Source of the DNA: Nocardioides seonyuensis | GTDB lineage: Bacteria > Actinomycetota > Actinomycetes > Propionibacteriales > Nocardioidaceae | DNA: 64,000 nt | Assembly (NCBI RefSeq): GCF_004683965.1 | Contig: NZ_CP038436.1 | Coordinates: 496,001-560,000, forward strand | Direction of reading: 5' to 3' | Part shown: positions 34,370-42,122 of the stretch, in pieces | Layout: each line of letters starts with the position of its first letter | Position numbering within the stretch: the stretch's first letter is position 1 | Position numbers and translations under genes: made by a program | Notes under the pieces: generated by a model | What the model was told of the DNA's origin: nothing | The model's input: only the letters and a program-made list of their open reading frames with translations | Databases searched by the model: none

Positions 34370-34762
34370 GTGCGACGCACCACCAGCTGGATCATCGCTC
34401 TCGCCGCAGGTGCTGGCGTGGGTTCCGCGATCGGAGTCGCCGCTTCGTTCGGCCGCACCGCGGGGTTCGCGTGGCCGGACTTCCTCGCCTTCGCACTGGC
34501 CACCGGCATCCCGGTCGCCCTGATGGTCCAGTCCTGGCTGGTCGCACCCGCAGGGCCTGAGCGCCCGGAGGACTCGGTGGAGCACGAGTGGATGCAGCGG
34601 GCCCACGCCGCCACGTTGCTCGACCTCTTCATCTTCACCGGCATCACCGTCGCCGTCTGCAGCCTCCTCGGCCTGCCGGCGCCCGGGATGGAGTGGGCCC
34701 TGCTGTTCGGAATGGCTGACGCCGCGCTGCGGATGACGTTGATCCGGCGCAGGGAAGCCTGA
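34370..34762 (+). CDS. Small membrane protein paired with HTH regulator
   Basis: A 130-residue protein with four hydrophobic segments (SWIIALAAGAGVGSAIGVAASF; FLAFALATGIPVALMVQSWLV; LLDLFIFTGITVAVCSLLGL; EWALLFGMADAALRM). No enzymatic domain is seen. It starts at GTG and is followed 3 bases after its stop by a Cro/YozG-type HTH gene. Such regulator-membrane protein pairs are common and usually uncharacterised; function is unknown. Confidence 0.75.
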   Translation: MRRTTSWIIALAAGAGVGSAIGVAASFGRTAGFAWPDFLAFALATGIPVALMVQSWLVAPAGPERPEDSVEHEWMQRAHAATLLDLFIFTGITVAVCSLLGLPAPGMEWALLFGMADAALRMTLIRRREA

Positions 34763-34765
34763 GCG

Positions 34766-34960
34766 GTGGACAACCGGCTCAAGGAGCTGCGCGAGGAGGT
34801 CGGCCTCTCCCAAGGAGAGTGCGCTGAGCGGCTCGGCGTCTCTCGACAGACGATCATCTCGATCGAGAAGGGTCACTTCGACCCCAGGTTGTCGCTCGCC
34901 TTCCGGATCGCAGAGCTCTTCGAGACCACCCTCGAGGAGGTCTTCGAGCCAGACCAGTGA
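34766..34960 (+). CDS. Cro/CI-type (YozG-like) HTH regulator
   Basis: A 64-residue single-domain HTH_3 protein: NRLKELREEVGLSQGECAERLGVSRQTIISIEKG, then FDPRLSLAFRIAELFETTLEEVF. This length and sequence type matches small YozG-like repressors. It is probably the autoregulator of its two-gene operon through the palindromes upstream. GTG start. Convergent with dapC, with a TGAGC/GCTCA hairpin spanning the two stop codons. Confidence 0.87.
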   Translation: MDNRLKELREEVGLSQGECAERLGVSRQTIISIEKGHFDPRLSLAFRIAELFETTLEEVFEPDQ

Positions 34961-34967
34961 GCTCGGC

Positions 34968-36080
34968 TCAGCGGAGAGTGGCGAGCCGCGCGACAGCGGC
35001 GTCGACGCGCTCGTCGGTGGCCGTGAAGGCCACCCGGACGTGCTGGTGGCCGGCCCGGCCGTAGAAGGCGCCCGGCGCCACCAGGATGCCGAGCTCGGAC
35101 AGATCTGCGACGGTCCTCCAGCAGTCCTCGTCCCGACTGCTCCACAGGTAGAGCGAGGCCTCGGAGTGCTCGATCCGGAAGCCGGCGCCGACGAGCGCCT
35201 CCTTGAGCTTGGCGCGACGAGCGGCGTAGCGGGCGTGCTGAGCGACGACGTGCGCGTCGTCGTCGAGGGCCGCCACCATGGCCCGCTGCTGGGGCATCGG
35301 CATCTGCAGGCCGAGGTTCTTGCGCACGGCCAACAGCTCGCCCACCAGGGCCGGGTCGCCGGCCACGAAGGCGCAGCGGTAGCCCGCGAGGTTGGAGCGC
35401 TTGGAGAGGGAGTGGACCGCGAGCAGGCCTTCATGGGAGCCGCCGCACACATCGGGATGGAGGATGCTGAGCGGCTGCTCGCCCTCCCACGCCATCTCGA
35501 TGTAGCACTCGTCGGAGACCAGGAGCGTGCCGCGCTCACGGCACCAGTCGACGACCTTCTTGAGGTGGTCGAGCGGCAGCACCCTGCCCGTCGGGTTGGA
35601 CGGGCTGTTGAGCCACATCAGCCGCGGGGTGCGCGGTCCGATGCTGGTCAGCGAGTCGGTCGCCATCGCCTCGGCGCCCGACAGGGCGGCGCCGACCTCG
35701 TAGGTCGGGTAGGCCAGCGCGGGGTAGGTGATCAGGTCGCCGGCGCCGATGCCGAGGTGCATGGGCATCGCGCCGATCAGCTCCTTGGAGCCGATCACTG
35801 GCAGCACCGCGTCCAGGTCGAGCCCCGTGACGCCGAAACGCCGCTCCAGCCAGTCGATCGCGGCCTGACGCGTCTCCGGCAGGCCGATCGTCGTGGGATA
35901 GCCGGGGGCGTCGGCGGCCGCGCGCAGCGCGGCCTGGACGACCTCGGGCGTCGGGTCCACCGGCGTGCCCACCGACAGGTCGACGATGCCGTCGGGGTGG
36001 GCCCGCGCGGTCGCGGCGTAGGCCGTGAGCTTGTCCCAGGGGAAGTCCGGCAGGCGGTCGGAGACCGCCGGCGGAGTCAC
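34968..36080 (-). CDS. dapC: Succinyldiaminopimelate transaminase
   Basis: A 370-residue class I/II PLP aminotransferase. Landmarks are [58 protein letters not shown] and the PLP lysine in [15 protein letters not shown] near residue 230. Location next to the ferredoxin gene is the same as for dapC in mycobacteria, and dapD and dapE are in this window, which supports the specific function: N-succinyl-2-amino-6-ketopimelate to N-succinyl-LL-DAP with glutamate. GTG start overlaps the fdxA stop by 4 bases. Confidence 0.92.
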   Translation of the reverse strand: MTPPAVSDRLPDFPWDKLTAYAATARAHPDGIVDLSVGTPVDPTPEVVQAALRAAADAPGYPTTIGLPETRQAAIDWLERRFGVTGLDLDAVLPVIGSKELIGAMPMHLGIGAGDLITYPALAYPTYEVGAALSGAEAMATDSLTSIGPRTPRLMWLNSPSNPTGRVLPLDHLKKVVDWCRERGTLLVSDECYIEMAWEGEQPLSILHPDVCGGSHEGLLAVHSLSKRSNLAGYRCAFVAGDPALVGELLAVRKNLGLQMPMPQQRAMVAALDDDAHVVAQHARYAARRAKLKEALVGAGFRIEHSEASLYLWSSRDEDCWRTVADLSELGILVAPGAFYGRAGHQHVRVAFTATDERVDAAVARLATLR

Positions 36081-36403
36081 TCGTCGTGCTCCTGCGGGGG
36101 CAGGGCCGCCACGAGCTCGTGGTCCTTGTCGATGACACCCATCTTGGCCGCGCCGCCGGGCGAGCCCAGGTCGTCGAAGAAGTGGACGTTGGCGTCGTAG
36201 AAGCCCTTCCACTCCTCAGGGGTGTCGTCCTCGTAGAAGATCGCCTCGACGGGGCAGACCGGCTCGCAGGCACCACAGTCGACGCACTCGTCGGGGTGGA
36301 TGTAGAGCATCCGCTTGCCCTCGTAGATGCAGTCGACCGGACACTCGTCGACGCACGCGCGGTCCTTGAGGTCGACGCACGGCTGGGCGATGACGTAGGT
36401 CAC
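36077..36403 (-). CDS. fdxA: Seven-iron ferredoxin
   Basis: A 108-residue ferredoxin with the N-terminal 3Fe-4S/4Fe-4S cysteine set ([20 protein letters not shown]) and a second cluster motif ([16 protein letters not shown]), followed by the usual C-terminal extension. It is a small cytosolic electron carrier. GTG start with AGGAGG 6 bases upstream; the longer open frame upstream is a different-strand shadow. Its stop overlaps dapC. Confidence 0.95.
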   Translation of the reverse strand: MTYVIAQPCVDLKDRACVDECPVDCIYEGKRMLYIHPDECVDCGACEPVCPVEAIFYEDDTPEEWKGFYDANVHFFDDLGSPGGAAKMGVIDKDHELVAALPPQEHDE

Positions 36404-36445
36404 CAGATCCTCCTGAGGACGCGGATGATTGCTTCCCCGCCACTC

Positions 36446-36451
36446 TAGTAT
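36446..36451 (+). promoter_or_regulatory. -10 box (TAGTAT) before GNAT gene
   Basis: TAGTAT ends 6 bases before the ATG of the acetyltransferase gene, with no Shine-Dalgarno. Confidence 0.5.
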
Positions 36452-36457
36452 CCCGGC

Positions 36458-37363
36458 ATGTCCGATTCCCCAGAACCCCACACTGTGGGCAGGCATCGGC
36501 TCGGCCCGCACGTCGTCGGCGAGCGGGTCGTCGTACGACACCTGCTCCCCGACGGGCGCGCCACCGACGTCCTCGGGACGTGCACGTCGTGGGACCAGGA
36601 CTCCCTCACCCTCGACCGCGAGGGCCACGGTCCGGTGACCATTCCTCTCGCCGAGATCGTGACCGGCAAGCCGGTGCCACCGCGCGCGTCGGTGCGCGCC
36701 CGGGTCTCCGCGCAGGAGGTCGAGCAGCACGTCGCGGCCCTGTGGGGGTCGATCACCACCGAGCCGCTCGGGCGCTGGCTGCTGCGTGCCTCTCCCCCGC
36801 ACGGCGGCCGGCTCCGGCGCCGCGGCAACTCCGCGCTCGCCATGCACGACCCCGGCATCGGCTGGGCCGACGCCGCGTGGGGCGTACGACGCTTCTACGA
36901 CGCGATCGACCAGACGCCGATCGTCCAGGTCGAGCGCGGGTCGCAGGTGGAGAGGACGCTCGCGACGCTGGGCTTCGAGCCGATGGGCGACGGCGACGCG
37001 CACGCCCAGCTGGCGTCGGTCGCGCGTGCCCTGCGGTCGGTGCGCGCCGTGGCTCCGGAGGTCCGGGCCGAGGCCGACGAGGCGTCCGGCAGCCTCAGCG
37101 TGTCCGTCGACGCCGGCGCCGCCACCGGTCGCGGCGTGCTCTCCGGCGACTGGTTGCTGGTCGAGTCCGTCGTGGTGGACGCGGGTCGTCGTCGTCGCGG
37201 CCTGGCGACCGCCGTCCTCTCGGAGCTGCTCGACTGGGGCGCGTCCCTGGGCGCGACCACGGCGCTGCTGCACGTCGAGACCGACAACGAGGCGGCCATC
37301 GCGCTCTACGAGCGTCACGGCTTCGTCACCCACCACACCAACCGCTACCTCGTGCCCCGCTGA
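36458..37363 (+). CDS. GNAT N-acetyltransferase with N-terminal SH3-like domain (Rv0428c type)
   Basis: A 301-residue protein. Residues 10-75 form a small beta domain ([34 protein letters not shown]) seen at the N-terminus of Rv0428c-like acetyltransferases. The C-terminal half is a GNAT fold with the acetyl-CoA loop [20 protein letters not shown] and [21 protein letters not shown]. The acceptor substrate is unknown. Divergent from fdxA and convergent with the VanW-type gene. Confidence 0.85.
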   Translation: MSDSPEPHTVGRHRLGPHVVGERVVVRHLLPDGRATDVLGTCTSWDQDSLTLDREGHGPVTIPLAEIVTGKPVPPRASVRARVSAQEVEQHVAALWGSITTEPLGRWLLRASPPHGGRLRRRGNSALAMHDPGIGWADAAWGVRRFYDAIDQTPIVQVERGSQVERTLATLGFEPMGDGDAHAQLASVARALRSVRAVAPEVRAEADEASGSLSVSVDAGAATGRGVLSGDWLLVESVVVDAGRRRRGLATAVLSELLDWGASLGATTALLHVETDNEAAIALYERHGFVTHHTNRYLVPR

Positions 37364-37382
37364 CCGGTCAGGGCCTCGGCGC

Positions 37383-39146
37383 CTACTCGTCGACGGCGTT
37401 CGGGTTGGTGCAGATGACGGTGTCGGACGGCGTGTAGGTGGTGCTGAAGGTCTCGGGAGCGCGGTTCTCGGTGTTCTCGCCGACCGGCTCGAAGTAGCGC
37501 TTGACGTCGATGTCGAAGCCGCCGTAGCCCTCGTTGGCGTGGCACTTCAGGCCGTCGATCCGGCGCACCTCGGCCTCGGTGAAGTTGTGCCGCTTGCCGG
37601 TCGTGGTGGTGATGTTCCACCACTTCGTGGAGTACATCGTCACGGTCACCACCCCGGAGGACGACGGTGTCGAGGGGGTGACGCTGGCGTCGATCAGCAC
37701 GCCGTAGGGGGTGTCGTTCTTGAACCTCAGGTCGACCGCCCCCCAGGCGACCGTGGCCTCGCGGCCGATCGGGTAGCGGTCGATGTAGAACGAGTGGGGC
37801 TTGTGCTCCACGTCCTCGAGGCCGGCGAAGAACATCGCGTTGAAGGTGGTGGTCGCCATCTGCGAGACACCTCCGCCGAGGTCCTGGACGAGGATCCCGT
37901 CGCTGATGATGTAGCCCTTGGTGAAGCCGTTGGCGACGGTGCGCTCCCCGACGGTGTCGTTGAGCGAGAAGGTCTCGCCCGGCTTGAGCACGGTGCCGTC
38001 GATCAGCTCGGCCGCGCGCCCGAGGTTGACGTTGCGGTAGTCGGCGTGGGGGTAGTAGGTCGTGAAGGACGAGACCTGCTCGGTGATCCTGAGGTCTTTG
38101 GCGTCCTTGGTCGTGAACTCGGGCTTGGCGACCCGGGCGTCGAGCTCGAGGGTGCGCTGGCCCTGCGGCCTGGCCACCACCTCGAGGAAGCCGGCCTCGA
38201 GCTGCGCCGGGTCGAAGGTGACACCCGGCTTGGCCGGGACGACCTGAGGCTTGCCGTCGACCAGTGCCACGGTGGCATCGACGGGGGCGCCGCTGGTGAC
38301 CTTGCTCGCCACGACGTCGGACAGGGCCTTGGCGTCCAGCTGGGGGACGAGCTCGCCGTCGACCGGCTCCAGGGCGAGCGCCGAGGTGTAGTCGGCCGGC
38401 GGGATCTTGACGCTCGACTTGTTGAAGCGCAGCTCCACGGGCGCGGCGATGGCCGGGCTCGCGAACGCGTCGAGGGCCTCCTGCACGTCACCGGCATCGA
38501 TCTCGGGCACCTCGCTGACGAGCTCGAGCTCGGCCGGCTCGGGCTCCTCGGCGACGAAGGAGTCCCGCAGCTCGTCGAGGGTGTCGGCGGGGTCGAGCGC
38601 ACGCCCCTCGACCGCCTCGGTCCGGACGATCCGCGCGCCCTGGAAACCGATGGCGCCGTCGCGGGCGGGAGTGCCGTACTGCTTCTCGAGCGCGTCCACC
38701 TGCGCGTTGAACGCGGCCTCGTCGACCTCGACCTCCGCCTGCAGCTCCTCGCCGCCGGTGAAGTAGTTCCACAGGCGCACCGGATCCCAGCTGCGCTCGC
38801 CACCGGCCTCCGCCACGGAGGCGTCGTAGTCGACCGACAGGCCGGCCGTCGCGGGATCGACCGTCGTGGCCTTGCCGTCGACGGTGGTCTCGATGGGACG
38901 GCTGACGCGGTCGGCGAGCCCGGCCTGCAGCGCCCGGGCGGCCCTGGCCTGGGGGTGACCGCCGATCTTCACCCCGGAGACGGTCGTGCCGCGCGGGACC
39001 TTGTCGCCGGCGGCGTAGTGGGCGGCCACGTAGGCGCCGCCGAAGACGACGAGCAGGAGCAGCAGCAGCCAGCCGACGACTCGCCCGCCGGCCTTCTCGG
39101 GGGTCGTGTCGACGCTCGGGCGGGGGCGGGAGGGGTCCTTCGGCAC
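37383..39146 (-). CDS. VanW-family membrane-anchored wall protein
   Basis: A 587-residue protein with a cytosolic N-terminus, one membrane span ([22 protein letters not shown]) and a large extracellular part. Two peptidoglycan-binding-type (PG_binding_4) regions occupy roughly residues 80-350; a VanW domain follows from about 390 ([54 protein letters not shown]). VanW proteins occur in and outside glycopeptide resistance clusters, and biochemical function is not settled. No other van genes are present. The GTG start is 7 bases from a TAGACT box, so leaderless. Confidence 0.85.
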   Translation of the reverse strand: MPKDPSRPRPSVDTTPEKAGGRVVGWLLLLLLVVFGGAYVAAHYAAGDKVPRGTTVSGVKIGGHPQARAARALQAGLADRVSRPIETTVDGKATTVDPATAGLSVDYDASVAEAGGERSWDPVRLWNYFTGGEELQAEVEVDEAAFNAQVDALEKQYGTPARDGAIGFQGARIVRTEAVEGRALDPADTLDELRDSFVAEEPEPAELELVSEVPEIDAGDVQEALDAFASPAIAAPVELRFNKSSVKIPPADYTSALALEPVDGELVPQLDAKALSDVVASKVTSGAPVDATVALVDGKPQVVPAKPGVTFDPAQLEAGFLEVVARPQGQRTLELDARVAKPEFTTKDAKDLRITEQVSSFTTYYPHADYRNVNLGRAAELIDGTVLKPGETFSLNDTVGERTVANGFTKGYIISDGILVQDLGGGVSQMATTTFNAMFFAGLEDVEHKPHSFYIDRYPIGREATVAWGAVDLRFKNDTPYGVLIDASVTPSTPSSSGVVTVTMYSTKWWNITTTTGKRHNFTEAEVRRIDGLKCHANEGYGGFDIDVKRYFEPVGENTENRAPETFSTTYTPSDTVICTNPNAVDE

Positions 39147-39153
39147 GCTCGCG

Positions 39154-39159
39154 AGTCTA
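39154..39159 (-). promoter_or_regulatory. -10 box (TAGACT) before VanW-family gene
   Basis: TAGACT on the minus strand ends 7 bases before the GTG that starts the VanW-type protein. It fixes this start against the longer open frame. Confidence 0.5.
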
Positions 39160-39513
39160 GGTGGGGGTGGGTTGCTCCCCCTGGACACCGTCCGCCCCGC
39201 CGCCCTGTCGCGCCGTGGCGAACGCCGCCAGCACGAGCGCGAGCGAGGCGGCCAGCAGCGTCCATCCGCGGGTGTTGGCAGGCACCAGGTAGTCACCCTC
39301 CGGCCGCGTGAGCGCCCCGCGGAGGACGACGAGCGCCCAGGCGAGCGCGAAGCCCACCCGGGCTGAGCCGGGGCCGAGCGCGGCCATGGCTGCGACGGCC
39401 GCGACCAGGGCAAGGACGAGCCACACCCAGGACTGGTGCAGGACGACCACGGCGACCCCCGAACCGAAGCCAACCACGGCTGCGCCGAGGAACGCAGCGA
39501 CCCGGATGCTCAC
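39157..39513 (-). CDS. Four-span membrane protein downstream of mshB (DUF6113-like)
   Basis: A 118-residue protein with four hydrophobic stretches (VAAFLGAAVVGFGSGVAVVVL; WVWLVLALVAAVAAMAAL; VGFALAWALVVLRGAL; GWTLLAASLALVLAAFA). GTG start overlapping the mshB stop by 4 bases. A small membrane protein directly after mshB is typical in actinobacteria, where it carries the name DUF6113 in Streptomyces; family assignment is tentative and the role unknown. Confidence 0.7.
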   Translation of the reverse strand: MSIRVAAFLGAAVVGFGSGVAVVVLHQSWVWLVLALVAAVAAMAALGPGSARVGFALAWALVVLRGALTRPEGDYLVPANTRGWTLLAASLALVLAAFATARQGGGADGVQGEQPTPT

Positions 39514-40412
39514 AGGCCGGCGAACAGGTCGCTCTCGAACCCCTCGTCGTCGACCGGCCCGGGCGTGCCCCTGACCAGGCGGTAGAACTCCTCGGCCCAC
39601 CACGCGTGGCCGCTCTCGGCGCCGGCGAAGAACGGCCCGTCGGTCTGCACCTGGGTGCGGTGCTCGGCCAGCGCGTCCATCTTGCGCTGCACCGTGTCTC
39701 TGCCGTCGACCCGGGCGCTGATGAGCTCGTCGGGCGTGACGAAGTGGGGCAGCTTTCCGTCGGGCTCCATCCCGGCGAACGTCTCGGTGTCGCCGGCCTC
39801 GCGCAGGGCCCGGAGGCTGGCGCGCATCCGGCTCTCGCTCATCGCCGTCCAGTAGATCTTCGCGATGTCGTGGGGCTCGCCCAGGTCACGCTTGTAGGAG
39901 GGCACGGCGGCGAGGAGGGCGCCGTACATCGCGACACGGTGCGCCTGGATGTGGTCGGGGTGGCCGTAGCCGCCGAACTCGTCGTAGGTGACGAGGACCT
40001 GCGGCCGGACCTCGCGGATGACCTTGACCAGCTCGTCGGCAGCCTCGGTGAGGTCGGCGTTCCAGAAGGCGTTGTCGGGGATCTCCTCCGCAGCGACGGC
40101 GTGGCCCTCCTCGTGCCAGGCCATCCCCGAATCGTGGAAGCGGCCGAAGCCGCCCAGGAAACGGTGGTCGGTGACACCGAGGACCCGCATCGCCCGGGTC
40201 AGCTCCTCGCGACGGTGCTCCCCCAGGCCACCCTTGTCCTCGAACGCCAGGTGGGCCAGGTCGGGCACGAGCACCTCGCCCATCTCCCCGGCGGTGCACG
40301 TCACCAGCGTGACGCTCGCGCCCTCGTCGACGTAGCGCGCCATGGTCGCGCCGTTGTTGATCGACTCGTCGTCGGGGTGGGCGTGCACGAGAAGCAGGCG
40401 GCGGTCTGACAT
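39510..40412 (-). CDS. mshB: GlcNAc-Ins deacetylase of mycothiol biosynthesis
   Basis: A 300-residue zinc-dependent deacetylase of the LmbE-like family that converts GlcNAc-inositol to GlcN-inositol, the second committed step of mycothiol synthesis. Zinc ligands are in HAHPDDESINNG (residues 10-21) and GGYGHPDHIQAHR near 145; LFAHRTQV-like and WWAEEFYRL blocks near the C-terminus agree with MshB. The ATG is 7 bases from a TAGCCT box, so translation is probably leaderless. Indicates a mycothiol-producing actinobacterium. Confidence 0.94.
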   Translation of the reverse strand: MSDRRLLLVHAHPDDESINNGATMARYVDEGASVTLVTCTAGEMGEVLVPDLAHLAFEDKGGLGEHRREELTRAMRVLGVTDHRFLGGFGRFHDSGMAWHEEGHAVAAEEIPDNAFWNADLTEAADELVKVIREVRPQVLVTYDEFGGYGHPDHIQAHRVAMYGALLAAVPSYKRDLGEPHDIAKIYWTAMSESRMRASLRALREAGDTETFAGMEPDGKLPHFVTPDELISARVDGRDTVQRKMDALAEHRTQVQTDGPFFAGAESGHAWWAEEFYRLVRGTPGPVDDEGFESDLFAGL

Positions 40413-40419
40413 GGGCGCA

Positions 40420-40425
40420 AGGCTA
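40420..40425 (-). promoter_or_regulatory. -10 box (TAGCCT) before mshB
   Basis: TAGCCT on the minus strand ends 7 bases before the mshB ATG, without a ribosome site between. Confidence 0.5.
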
Positions 40426-40710
40426 GTCGCCGAGCGTCTCGGGCCGCTTCACCTGCCGGGGACCGGCCGGGAGGTCCAGCGGAGCCGACGGCTGGCGAGG
40501 CTCGGCATCCTCGTCGAGCCAGCCGTCGTGCTCGTCGACCACCAGCTCGAGCATGAAGGCGGGCGCGTCGCTCACGACGGCCCACGGGTGGTCCTCGTCG
40601 TCGTCCTCGCCCGAGAGGCGCTCACGGATCACGGTGGCCCCGAAGCCGCGGGCACGCAGCTGCGCCACCACTTCAAGGGCGTCGTCCTCGTCGAAGAAGA
40701 TCGCGCGCAT
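40423..40710 (-). CDS. Conserved-looking small protein, unknown function
   Basis: A 95-residue acidic cytosolic protein (MRAIFFDEDDALEVVAQLRARGFGATV, WAVVSDAPAFMLELVVDEHDGWLDED). The N-terminal half reads like a single ferredoxin-like or ACT-like fold, but no family is named with confidence. It lies just upstream of mshB on the same strand. A GTG five codons earlier is an alternative start. Its own upstream side is the palindrome-bounded nuclease cassette. Confidence 0.7.
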   Translation of the reverse strand: MRAIFFDEDDALEVVAQLRARGFGATVIRERLSGEDDDEDHPWAVVSDAPAFMLELVVDEHDGWLDEDAEPRQPSAPLDLPAGPRQVKRPETLGD

Positions 40711-40783
40711 GGGGCCATTGTCCACCGCCCCACCCTCGCCCCGCCCACCCCCGACGCCCCGCCCCCTCTCCCCCGCCCCCTCT

Positions 40784-40852
40784 CCCGATACTCCGTATCA
40801 AACGGCTCGTGGAGGGCTCGCCCGGACGAGCTTTTCGATATGGACTATCGGG
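40784..40852. repeat. 69-bp palindromic element, copy L (3' of nuclease gene)
   Basis: Two 27-base arms with 22 of 27 positions paired, separated by a 15-base loop. The left arm starts CCCGATACTCCGTATCAAAC and ends GGCTCGT; the right arm starts ACGAGC and ends TATCGGG. The outer side is a long C-rich tract. The element lies immediately after the stop of the nuclease-like gene. A second copy with the same 27-15-27 layout lies upstream of that gene. Confidence 0.75.
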
Positions 40853-40863
40853 GGGGCGTGGTG

Positions 40864-41865
40864 TCAGAGTCCGCGCTCGGCAGCCCAGGCAGCCCACCAG
40901 CTCGGCTGCTCGAGCGTCCACCGCCGCTCGGCGAGAGGCCGGAAGGCCGATCGCTGCCGCGCAGCGAGCATGCGCTCGACGACCAGGTCCCGATCCGCGA
41001 GATCACCGCCGACGACCTCGAAGCATTCGAGGCCGGCATCCCTGAGCCGCTGTTCGCGCGCCACGTCGCGCCTGTGGTGAGCGCCGTCCTTGTGGTCGGC
41101 ACCCTGGTACTCGCCGACGCATTCCGCCTCCACGTCGAGCAGGTCCACGATGGCGAGCAGGTGCCCCTCGAGGTCGAAGACCGGCGCATTGCACATCGGA
41201 CGCGGGAGGCCGGCATCGAGGATCCAGACCAGGGCCATCCGCACCTCCTGCGGCGTACGACACCCGAGGCCGGCCACGGCTGCCGCCTCGCGCGCCAGAC
41301 CGACGCCTGTCCAGGCCTGGCGACCAGCGATGTAGTCCCGGAACTGCACCATCGTGAGGAGTCCGGCCGCGACAGCCATCTCGATGTCGACCACGGCCTG
41401 GCGGTGCTGACCATGCCGTCGTACCTCGTCGAACAGCGCTCGTTCGGCGGTCGCGACCCAGATGCCGTCGACCAGCTCTCGTTCCCGGGGCGCCAGCTGC
41501 TCGGAGCTGATGCTCACCCTTGCGTCCGGACGCAAGCAGGCAGACCCGATCACGAGCGGCACGGGCAGCTCCTCCCCGTCCGGGAACGTGCTTCCCTCGA
41601 AGAACCGCGCACCTCGCCATCGCAGCCCCGCCCACCCCGTCACCGCTCCCCAGTCCCGGATGCGCGTTCCTTGCTCGAGGATGCGCTGGTGGACCGCTGT
41701 GGCATCGGCGGTCGCCGGGACGTACCTCCCGCTCGACGTCTGTCGCCAGCGCGGCCCACGAGCCTGGTTCCGGGTGGGCCCGAGGCGCCCGGCCGGGTCC
41801 AGGCCGACCGGCGCGATGAGTCCGTGGGGTCGTGGTTGCCATGAGGCCCATCTGTGCTCGTCCAT
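40864..41865 (-). CDS. Lone nuclease-like protein (DUF559/Vsr-type REase fold)
   Basis: About 333 residues from MDEHRWASWQP (an ATG 10 codons upstream is also open). The N-terminal 200 residues resemble the AbiEi-like/transcriptional part of such proteins (TGRYVPAT-type, TAERALFDEVRRHG, VVDIEMAVAAGL). The C-terminal part has a PD-(D/E)XK nuclease pattern: TPQEVRMALVWILDAGLPRP, VFDLEGHLLAIVDLLDVE, GEYQGADHKDG, RRDVAREQRLRDAGLE. This set of Glu, Asp and Glu-x-Gln/Lys is the usual metal site, although the final Lys is a Gln here. No partner gene is adjacent, and the gene is bracketed by the two 69-bp palindromes. Substrate unknown; DNA is the expectation from the fold. Confidence 0.65.
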   Translation of the reverse strand: MDEHRWASWQPRPHGLIAPVGLDPAGRLGPTRNQARGPRWRQTSSGRYVPATADATAVHQRILEQGTRIRDWGAVTGWAGLRWRGARFFEGSTFPDGEELPVPLVIGSACLRPDARVSISSEQLAPRERELVDGIWVATAERALFDEVRRHGQHRQAVVDIEMAVAAGLLTMVQFRDYIAGRQAWTGVGLAREAAAVAGLGCRTPQEVRMALVWILDAGLPRPMCNAPVFDLEGHLLAIVDLLDVEAECVGEYQGADHKDGAHHRRDVAREQRLRDAGLECFEVVGGDLADRDLVVERMLAARQRSAFRPLAERRWTLEQPSWWAAWAAERGL

Positions 41866-41990
41866 GGCGTGAGACCAGCGCCTACGACCGCCCATCGGCG
41901 TCGTACTCGTCCGTGGCCTGTGGACATCGGCCTCCGCACCCCGCTGTGGACGGAAGTCGGCGCGCTTTGCCGCTGTCGCTCCTCCTGCGC

Positions 41991-42059
41991 CGGCGTACTC
42001 CCCATCAAACGGCTCGTGACGCGCCCGGTCCGACGAGCGTCTTGATACGGAGTATCGGG
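41991..42059. repeat. 69-bp palindromic element, copy R (5' of nuclease gene)
   Basis: Arms of 27 bases around a 15-base loop, as in copy L. The left arm contains ATCAAACGGCTCGTG exactly as in copy L; the right arm, read in reverse, begins CCCGATACTCCGTATCAA, identical to the left arm of copy L. A G-rich tract with two copies of GAGGGGGGTGAAGGT follows on the outer side. Confidence 0.75.
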
Positions 42060-42109
42060 AGCGAGGGGGGTGAAGGTCGCCGAGGGGGGTGAAGGTGGGG
42101 AGGGGTGCC

Positions 42110-42115
42110 TAGGGT
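42110..42115 (+). promoter_or_regulatory. -10 box (TAGGGT) before the 362-aa gene
   Basis: TAGGGT ends 7 bases before the ATG at 42123; it lies inside the G-rich flank of palindrome copy R. Confidence 0.5.
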
Positions 42116-42122
42116 GGCAGGC

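Noticed and set aside
37383..39146. VanW-type gene as a vancomycin resistance determinant
   Set aside because: No vanH/A/X or vanR/S neighbours; VanW domain proteins are widespread in actinobacteria without resistance.
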